From contig JALOAD010000031.1 in the NCBI GenBank assembly GCA_023228995.1, positions 1 through 39,288 on the forward strand: a stretch of 39,288 nucleotides of DNA, written 5' to 3'. The notes beneath the pieces are model-generated. The model was not told where the DNA came from and did not search any database. It worked only from the letters and a program-made list of their open reading frames with translations. This document shows, piece by piece, positions 34,212 to 39,288 of the stretch (position 1 is the stretch's first letter; every line of letters starts with the position of its first letter). The DNA comes from JALOAD01 sp023228995 [NCBI: Candidatus Muiribacterium halophilum] (lineage in GTDB: Bacteria; Muiribacteriota; Muiribacteriia; Muiribacteriales). The position numbers and the translations under genes are program-made.

Positions 34212-34341
34212 AAAGTTCAAGTAGAAACTGCCTGTTTCTCACCTTGAAATCCTAATGAGATTCAATGGTAATATATAAAATTGTATATTTTTACATATAA
34301 AGCGGGCAGCTGATGCTCGCTTTTTTTATTATATTTCGGAG
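34212..34341 (+). promoter_or_regulatory. infC leader with competing stems (attenuator)
   Basis: TTCAAG (34216-34221) can pair with CTTGAA (34243-34248), enclosing AGAAAC / GTTTCT (34223-34228, 34234-34239). The same CTTGAA region can instead pair with GATTCAA (34259-34265). A terminator follows at 34299-34327, before the gene. This mutually exclusive layout fits transcription attenuation, as in other IF3-L35-L20 operons, where L20 often controls the leader. Which protein or signal controls it here is inference. The first TTCAAG base lies very close to the predicted transcript start. Confidence 0.55.
34299..34327 (+). terminator. Intrinsic terminator inside the infC leader
   Basis: The 10-bp stem AAAGCGGGCA / TGCTCGCTTT has one G-U pair and the loop GCTGA, with a T run to 34327. 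It lies in front of infC, so it must be read through for expression. Confidence 0.88.
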
Positions 34342-34350
34342 GTGAATTGT

Positions 34351-34872
34351 ATTAAAACTGTAAATTATCGAGTGAATGATAAGATTACTTCACCTGAAGT
34401 AAGACTTATTGGTAGTGATGGAACGCAACATGGTGTTGTTAGTATTGAAAAGGCTGTTGTGATAGCTGAAGATGAAGGGCTTGATCTTGTAGAGATTGCT
34501 CCTATGGCGAAACCGCCAGTATGCAAAATTATCGATTATTCAAAGTTTAAATATGAAATCGTTAAAAAGGCTAAGGATGCAAAGAAAAAGCAGAAAGTCG
34601 TTAATGTCAAAGAAATTAGATTGAGACCTAATATTGAAGAACATGATCTTGAAATAAAAATCAACAGAGCTAAAAAGTTTCTTGAGAAAGGTGATAAGGT
34701 TCGATTCAATTTAAGGTTTAAAGGTAGACAGAATGCTTACAAGGGTCAGGGAGTAGAACTACTTGATAAGATTGCAGGATTACTCGAGGATTCTGGAAAG
34801 ATTGATAAAAACATAAATGAGAATAAAAGACTTTATTTATTGGAAATTACACCAGTTAATGACAATAATTAA
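34351..34872 (+). CDS. infC: Translation initiation factor IF-3, apparent AUU start
   Basis: The protein is 173 residues from ATT 34351. The ribosome binding site CGGAGG (34337-34342) runs into the upstream GTG at 34342, so that GTG is too close to be used, while ATT 34351 has an 8-base spacing. Escherichia coli infC also begins AUU-AAA, and the same two codons occur here. IF-3 binds the 30S subunit, checks the start codon and prevents premature joining with 50S. The N-domain (YRVNDKITSPEVRLIGSDG) and C-domain (VKEIRLRPNIEEHDLEIK, VRFNLRFKGRQ) are complete. The rare start allows autoregulation, since IF-3 rejects AUU. rpmI and rplT follow. Confidence 0.88.
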   Translation: MKTVNYRVNDKITSPEVRLIGSDGTQHGVVSIEKAVVIAEDEGLDLVEIAPMAKPPVCKIIDYSKFKYEIVKKAKDAKKKQKVVNVKEIRLRPNIEEHDLEIKINRAKKFLEKGDKVRFNLRFKGRQNAYKGQGVELLDKIAGLLEDSGKIDKNINENKRLYLLEITPVNDNN

Positions 34873-34889
34873 AATAGGAGGAAATATAC

Positions 34890-35090
34890 ATGCCTAAATT
34901 AAAATCAAGAAGAGCTGCTTGTAAGAGATTTAAAGTGACTGGTTCAGGAAAAATCATGAGAATGAAAGAAGGTGCTAGTCATATTCTTACAAAAAAAGGT
35001 AAAAAGAGAAAAAGAAATTTAAGAAAAGCTGTTGTTGTAACTTCAAAGAGCGTTGAAAAAAACTTAAAGAGAATGTTACTTGCTGAATAA
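34890..35090 (+). CDS. rpmI: 50S ribosomal protein L35
   Basis: The 66-residue basic protein has the L35 pattern ([20 protein letters not shown], then [17 protein letters not shown]). The ribosome binding site AGGAGG lies 7 bases before the ATG. It is a part of the large subunit and is placed between infC and rplT as in most bacteria. Confidence 0.97.
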   Translation: MPKLKSRRAACKRFKVTGSGKIMRMKEGASHILTKKGKKRKRNLRKAVVVTSKSVEKNLKRMLLAE

Positions 35091-35101
35091 GGAGGAGTAA
35101 A

Positions 35102-35452
35102 ATGCCAAGAGTTAAAAGAGCTATGATTTCAAGAAATAGAAAGAAAAAACTTTTCAAAAGAGCAAAAGGTTTTAGAATGGCAAGAAAAAACGTTCTAAAA
35201 GTTGCTCATGAAGCTGTAATGAAAGCTTTGAATTATGCTTATAGAGATAGAAGAGCTAAAAAAAGAGATTTTAGAAGACTTTGGATTACAAGAATAAACA
35301 CTGCTGCAAGAAATTCAGGAATGTCTTATTCAAAGTTGATTAATGGACTAAAAAAAGCTAATATAGATATTAACAGAAAAATGTTAGCTGATTTAGCAGT
35401 AAATGATCCTAAGACTTTTGAAAACATTGTTAATACAGCTAAGAACGCATAA
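35102..35452 (+). CDS. rplT: 50S ribosomal protein L20
   Basis: The 116-residue protein has the conserved [20 protein letters not shown] start and the [19 protein letters not shown] globular part. It is needed early in large-subunit assembly and in many bacteria represses its own operon by binding the leader or the mRNA. The leader upstream of infC is a candidate target. AAGGAGG precedes the ATG closely. Confidence 0.97.
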   Translation: MPRVKRAMISRNRKKKLFKRAKGFRMARKNVLKVAHEAVMKALNYAYRDRRAKKRDFRRLWITRINTAARNSGMSYSKLINGLKKANIDINRKMLADLAVNDPKTFENIVNTAKNA

Positions 35453-35478
35453 TTAAATTATTACCTAAGGGAGGTAAA

Positions 35479-38166
35479 ATGAACGAACAGAAAGTATATT
35501 TCTTTGGTGCCGGAATGTCAGATGGAAACGGTACAATGAAAGGCCTGCTTGGCGGAAAAGGAGCTAACCTTGCTGAGATGGCGAATGCTGGACTGCCAGT
35601 TCCTCCAGGATTTACAATTACAACTGCTTGTTGTAATTATTATTCTAAACACAAAAAATTACCAGAAGGCCTTGAAAGAGAGATTGATGAAAATCTTAAA
35701 AAACTTGAAAATTCTCAAGGTAAAAAACTTGGTGATGCTAATGACCCTCTGCTTGTATCAGTAAGATCAGGTGCTAAATTTTCAATGCCTGGTATGATGG
35801 ATACAGTTCTTAATTTGGGTCTTAGTGATATAAATGTTGAAGGTTTTGCTAAAAAGACAGATAACCCTAAATTTGCCTATGATTGTTACAGAAGATTTAT
35901 ACAAATGTATGGAGATGTTATTGATGAAATACCTCATTCAAAATTTGAAGAAGTTTTAGATGAAGTAAAAGATAAATTTAAAGCTAAAAGTGATCAGGAT
36001 CTTACTTTAGAAGGTCTCAAAGCAGTTGTTGCTGGTTATAAAAAACTTTATATAAAAGAAAAAGGAAAAGAATTTCCTACTGATCCTAAAGAACAGCTTT
36101 ATGGAGCTATAATAGCTGTTTTTAGCTCATGGGATAATAACAGAGCAGTAACTTATAGAAGACTTAACAAAATACCTGATGATCTTGGTACTGCTGTTAA
36201 TATACAGACAATGGTGTATGGAAATAAAGGAGAAACTTCCGGTACTGGTGTTTCTTTTACAAGAAACCCTTCAAATGGAGATAAAGAACATTATGGAGAA
36301 TTCCTTATGAATGCACAGGGCGAAGATGTTGTTGCAGGTATAAGAACTCCTAAAAAAATAGATGATCTTCAGCCTATTCTTCCTAAAGTTTATACAGAAC
36401 TTATTGAAGTTTATGATAAACTTGAAAATCATTTCAGAGATATGCAGGATTTTGAATTTACTATTGAAGAAGAAAAATTTTATTTACTTCAAACTAGAAA
36501 TGGTAAGAGAACTGGAATGGCAGCAGTTAAAATCGCTGTAGATATGGTTAATGAAGGAATGATAACAATTGAGGAAGCTATTGAAAGAGTTGATCCAGAA
36601 TCTCTTAATCAATTACTTCATCCTATGATTGATCCTAAAGAAAAAGTTGATGTTATAGCTAAGGGTCTTCCAGCATCTCCAGGTGCTGCAACAGGTACTA
36701 TTATATTTAATTCAAAAGAAGCTGCTGAAAGAGCTAAAGCAGGTGAAGCTGTTATGCTCGTGAGACCTGAAACAACTCCTGAAGATATTGAAGGGATGCA
36801 TTCAGCTAAAGGTATTCTTACTAGTCGTGGTGGAATGACATCACATGCAGCTGTTGTTGCAAGAGGAATGGGTAGAGCTTGTGTTGCTGGCTGTGAATCA
36901 ATTAAAATAGATGAAAGAGCTGGTACGCTTACAACAGCTAATGGTGTTACTCTTAAAAAAGGCGAATGGATTACAATAAATGGTACAACTGGTGAAGTTA
37001 TAAATGGTAAAGTAAAGACAGTAGATCCTGAACTTAGTGGAGAATTTGATATTCTTCTTAAGTGGGCTAATGAAAATAAAAGACTTGGTGTTTGGGCAAA
37101 TGCTGATAATCCAATAGATGCAGCAGAAGCTATTAAATTTGGTGCAGAAGGTATTGGTCTTTGTAGAACTGAACATATGTTTTTTGATGAAAAAAGAATT
37201 CCTATTGTTAGAGAAATGATTCTTTCAGATTCAGAAGAAACAAGAAAAAATGCAGTTGATAGACTTTTTCCTTTTCAGAAAGATGATTTTTATGGAATAT
37301 TAAAAGCTATGAACGGTCTTCCTGTTACTGTAAGACTTCTTGACCCTCCATTACATGAATTTCTTCCAGATCAAAAAGAACTTATGGTTGAAATTGCAAA
37401 AATGGAAACAAAAGGTGAAAGTGGTGCAAAACTTGAAGAAAAAAGAGAACTTCTAAAAAAAGTTGCTTCTCTAGCTGAATTTAATCCAATGCTTGGACAT
37501 AGAGGTTGTAGATTAGGAGTTACTTTCCCTGTTATTTATGATATGCAGGTAAAAGCAATAATTGAAGCTGCATGTCAGCTAAAAAAAGAAGGATTTGATC
37601 CTAAACCTGAAATAATGATACCTCTTGTTGGACATGTTAATGAATTAAAAATATTAGCTGATATGTCAAGAAAAACAGCTGATAGTATTATTAAAAAACA
37701 TGGTGTTAACTTGCATTATATGGTTGGTACTATGATAGAAATTCCAAGAGCTTGTCTTACAGCTGATGAAATTGCTGAACATTCTGAATTTTTCTCATTT
37801 GGTACAAATGACCTTACTCAGATGACTTTTGGTTATTCACGAGATGATGCAGAAGGTAAATTTCTATCTGATTATTTAGATAAAAAAGTTCTTCCAAGAA
37901 ATCCATTTCAGACAATAGATGTAGATGGTGTTGGAAAACTTATGAGATTTGCTGTTGAATCAGGAAAAAGAGCTAAGAAAAATCTTGTGCTTGGAATATG
38001 TGGTGAACATGGTGGAGACCCAGAATCAATTGAATTCTGTAATGAAATTGGTCTTACTTATGTAAGTTGTTCTCCTTTTAGAGTTCCTATAGCAAGATTA
38101 GCTGCTGCTCAATCAAATCTTAGAGCTAAAAAAAATAATGTTAAACTTAAAGAAAAAAACGCTTAA
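35479..38166 (+). CDS. ppdK: Pyruvate, phosphate dikinase
   Basis: The 895-residue enzyme interconverts pyruvate, ATP and phosphate with PEP, AMP and pyrophosphate, usual in anaerobes with pyrophosphate-linked glycolysis. Domains: ATP-grasp (about 1-350) with LLGGKGANLAEMANAGLPVP, a phosphohistidine domain (about 400-510) with SRGGMTSHAAVVARGMGRAC and catalytic His456, and the PEP/pyruvate barrel (520-880) with GLCRTEHMFF, GTNDLTQMTFGYSRDD and Cys841 in ICGEHGGDP. The length is normal. AAGGGAGGT precedes the start. It lies 26 bases after rplT without a terminator, so it may share the ribosomal-protein transcript, an unusual pairing. Confidence 0.97.
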   Translation: MNEQKVYFFGAGMSDGNGTMKGLLGGKGANLAEMANAGLPVPPGFTITTACCNYYSKHKKLPEGLEREIDENLKKLENSQGKKLGDANDPLLVSVRSGAKFSMPGMMDTVLNLGLSDINVEGFAKKTDNPKFAYDCYRRFIQMYGDVIDEIPHSKFEEVLDEVKDKFKAKSDQDLTLEGLKAVVAGYKKLYIKEKGKEFPTDPKEQLYGAIIAVFSSWDNNRAVTYRRLNKIPDDLGTAVNIQTMVYGNKGETSGTGVSFTRNPSNGDKEHYGEFLMNAQGEDVVAGIRTPKKIDDLQPILPKVYTELIEVYDKLENHFRDMQDFEFTIEEEKFYLLQTRNGKRTGMAAVKIAVDMVNEGMITIEEAIERVDPESLNQLLHPMIDPKEKVDVIAKGLPASPGAATGTIIFNSKEAAERAKAGEAVMLVRPETTPEDIEGMHSAKGILTSRGGMTSHAAVVARGMGRACVAGCESIKIDERAGTLTTANGVTLKKGEWITINGTTGEVINGKVKTVDPELSGEFDILLKWANENKRLGVWANADNPIDAAEAIKFGAEGIGLCRTEHMFFDEKRIPIVREMILSDSEETRKNAVDRLFPFQKDDFYGILKAMNGLPVTVRLLDPPLHEFLPDQKELMVEIAKMETKGESGAKLEEKRELLKKVASLAEFNPMLGHRGCRLGVTFPVIYDMQVKAIIEAACQLKKEGFDPKPEIMIPLVGHVNELKILADMSRKTADSIIKKHGVNLHYMVGTMIEIPRACLTADEIAEHSEFFSFGTNDLTQMTFGYSRDDAEGKFLSDYLDKKVLPRNPFQTIDVDGVGKLMRFAVESGKRAKKNLVLGICGEHGGDPESIEFCNEIGLTYVSCSPFRVPIARLAAAQSNLRAKKNNVKLKEKNA

Positions 38167-38180
38167 TTTTTAGTTAAAAT

Positions 38181-38213
38181 AAAAAAGCTCTCTTAATTGA
38201 GGGCTTTTTTTTT
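38181..38213 (+). terminator. Intrinsic terminator after ppdK
   Basis: The 12-bp stem AAAAAAGCTCTC / GAGGGCTTTTTT has one G-U pair and the loop TTAATT, followed by more T. It ends the infC-rpmI-rplT-ppdK transcript. Confidence 0.9.
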
Positions 38214-38304
38214 GAGAAAAAATAAACCCTCAAAATAAACTAGGTATGTGGTAGCTACAAATTATGTTTAAAATTTTGTATAATAATTGCCTTTTTTATT
38301 TTAT

Positions 38305-38334
38305 TTGTAAAATGACATAAATATATGTTATAAT
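38305..38334 (+). promoter_or_regulatory. Promoter upstream of the 57-residue gene
   Basis: TTGTAA (38305-38310) and a perfect TATAAT (38329-38334) are separated by 18 bases. Confidence 0.5.
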
Positions 38335-38363
38335 ATAACAATGTCAAAACTTGGGAGGGTTAT

Positions 38364-38537
38364 ATGAAAGATGATGTTAAAGTTTTAAAAGACAAAGTTG
38401 AAAAACTTGACAAAACTGTCAGAGTTCTGATAAATGCGTTATCAAAAGCTGGAATTATTGAATTTGTTGATTCAAGTAAAAAACATAAAAAAATTTTAAA
38501 AGTGAATCAGGCTGAAGAACTTCTTAACGAAGCCTGA
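38364..38537 (+). CDS. Small coiled-coil protein (57 residues)
   Basis: ATG 38364 follows GGGAGGG. The protein has a charged helix with heptad spacing (KVLKDKVEKLDKTVRVLINAL, roughly residues 6-26), a central IIEFVDSS segment and a basic/acidic tail. I do not recognise a family. The strong ribosome binding site, the promoter and the position 12 bases before the DUF1858 gene support a real gene in a two-gene operon that ends at the terminator at 38771. Confidence 0.7.
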   Translation: MKDDVKVLKDKVEKLDKTVRVLINALSKAGIIEFVDSSKKHKKILKVNQAEELLNEA

Positions 38538-38549
38538 ACAGGAGAATGT

Positions 38550-38744
38550 ATGATTCAAAAAGAAATGCCAATAATTGAAGTTGCACAGAAACATCCAGAA
38601 GTACTTCCTGTATTTCAAAAATATGGTTTAGGTTGTCTTGGTTGTATAGCTGCTCAGTTTGAAACTTTAGAACAAGGTCTTAATGCACATGGAATTGATG
38701 TTAATAAATTTTTAGAAGATGCTAATAAAGCTTTAAAAAATTAA
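38550..38744 (+). CDS. DUF1858 redox-disulfide protein
   Basis: The 64-residue protein matches the DUF1858 domain, known as the hybrid-cluster-protein-associated redox disulfide domain. Its key feature is the CLGC pair (Cys29, Cys32) in YGLGCLGC. It starts with the usual MIQKEMPIIEVAQKHPEVLP segment and ends with NKFLEDANKAL. Such small proteins occur in anaerobes and may act in nitric oxide or redox handling, but no hybrid cluster protein is nearby. CAGGAG precedes the ATG. Confidence 0.92.
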   Translation: MIQKEMPIIEVAQKHPEVLPVFQKYGLGCLGCIAAQFETLEQGLNAHGIDVNKFLEDANKALKN

Positions 38745-38770
38745 CAAATTTTTAAAAAACTAATTATTAC

Positions 38771-38802
38771 AAAAAGGTCTGTTAAAATCTCAGGCCTTTT
38801 TT
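38771..38802 (+). terminator. Intrinsic terminator after the DUF1858 gene
   Basis: The 11-bp stem (38771-38781 with 38791-38801) has one G-U pair and a 9-base loop, followed by T residues. Confidence 0.87.
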
Positions 38803-38836
38803 AATCTTATTTCAATTAAAATCCGATAAATCTAAT

Positions 38837-39288
38837 ATGAAAAAATTATTTTTTCTTTATATATTTTATTTTATATATATTATTTCTACTTTTGGTGCTG
38901 AAACGATAAACTTTAAAGTGTGGAAGGCTAATGATGAGATTTATAGAGTAACCCTAGATTTTTCATCTGAACCTGAAATATCAGAGTTAAAAAGTGGTAA
39001 TAAAAATTTATTAATTATTAATTTCAAAGATTCAATCTTTAGAAAAAATTCCGAATTATACAGAATTAAAGATAAAGAAATTGATTATATAAAAATAGCT
39101 CAGTTTGATAAAAACAATATAAGATTAGTTGCAAAGACAATGAAAGAATATAAGACAAAATTTTTTACACTGAAAAAAAACAGTGATTTTCCTTATAGAG
39201 TAATAGTTGATTTTTATAGAAAAGAAGTGTCAGAAGAAAAATTTACATCTCCTGTATTACCAACTGTTGTAATTGATGCAGGGCATGG
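38837..39288 (+). CDS. N-acetylmuramoyl-L-alanine amidase with AMIN domain, cut by the window end
   Basis: The frame from ATG 38837 is open to the window end (150 complete codons plus two bases). A signal peptide covers about 1-21 (MKKLFFLYIFYFIYIISTFG). Residues 22-130 form an AMIN-type beta-sandwich that usually holds the enzyme at peptidoglycan or septal sites. The last visible residues, VVIDAGHG, are the start of the Amidase_3 catalytic domain, where the His is the first zinc ligand. The enzyme would cut the amide bond between MurNAc and the stem peptide. The start has a weak ribosome binding site; it lies 34 bases behind a terminator. Confidence 0.88.
   Translation, partial: MKKLFFLYIFYFIYIISTFGAETINFKVWKANDEIYRVTLDFSSEPEISELKSGNKNLLIINFKDSIFRKNSELYRIKDKEIDYIKIAQFDKNNIRLVAKTMKEYKTKFFTLKKNSDFPYRVIVDFYRKEVSEEKFTSPVLPTVVIDAGH

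Noticed and set aside
34342-34350. GTG 34342 as the infC start
   Set aside because: It overlaps the ribosome binding site; the in-frame ATT nine bases later has proper spacing and matches the known AUU-AAA start.
1-39288. Recoded TGA or TAG in this lineage
   Set aside because: Genes end normally at TGA, TAA or TAG, with many ATGA, GTGA and TTGA overlaps, so the standard code fits.
1-39288. tRNA, rRNA, insertion sequence, prophage or replication origin
   Set aside because: I looked through the gene-free stretches and recognised none.

Overview
This is a strongly AT-rich bacterial window (by eye roughly one quarter G+C) using the standard code: TGA is a real stop, seen in many 4-base stop/start overlaps. 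Every gene reads on the plus strand. PtsN, SpoIIE-type signalling, AMIN-amidase, pyruvate phosphate dikinase, a pyruvoyl arginine decarboxylase, a YgeY hydrolase and a DUF1858 redox protein suggest an anaerobic, cell-wall-bearing bacterium. The very large TPR protein and low G+C would fit an uncultured candidate phylum such as Muiribacteriota, but that placement is only a guess.

Layout. (1) 1-3500: the 3' part of a gene for a protein with an extracellular-type region, one hydrophobic segment and a caspase-like (clan CD) domain, then a secreted YcdB/PepSY-like protein, then decayed pieces of related genes and a perfect 24-bp hairpin. (2) 3573-5600: two single-gene units, a YgeY-family M20 hydrolase and PdaD arginine decarboxylase, each with a good sigma-70-type promoter and an intrinsic terminator. 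(3) 5845-24132: a long head-to-tail run without internal terminators. It begins with a 3005-residue TPR protein, then RimO, PgsA, PgpA, a small membrane/coiled-coil protein, an AI-2E-family permease, RsmE, MtaB, a sugar nucleotidyltransferase, an anchored PhnD-like binding protein and a HAMP-GAF-GGDEF protein. (4) 24119-29467: four tightly overlapping, even more AT-rich genes: a radical SAM protein with SPASM-like cysteine modules on both sides of the core, a TPR-like protein, an asparagine-synthetase-like ligase without a glutaminase cysteine, and a B12-type radical SAM protein. This is the best candidate for an undescribed modification or biosynthesis pathway. (5) 29468-34176: a STAS protein, a repeat-bounded non-coding segment with a possible structured RNA, a small coiled-coil protein, PtsN, a GAF/SpoIIE-type phosphatase, and a DapF-family protein that has lost both catalytic cysteines. 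(6) 34184-38213: the infC-rpmI-rplT-ppdK operon, with a leader that can fold into an attenuator and an apparent AUU start for infC. (7) 38305-end: a 57-residue protein, a DUF1858 protein, and the start of an AMIN-domain amidase cut by the window.

How the genes may work together: region 3 mixes translation-related modification (RimO, MtaB, RsmE) with phospholipid synthesis (PgsA, PgpA). The STAS protein and the SpoIIE-type phosphatase look like two parts of a partner-switching circuit whose kinase is not visible here. No tRNA, rRNA, CRISPR array, transposase or phage gene was recognised.
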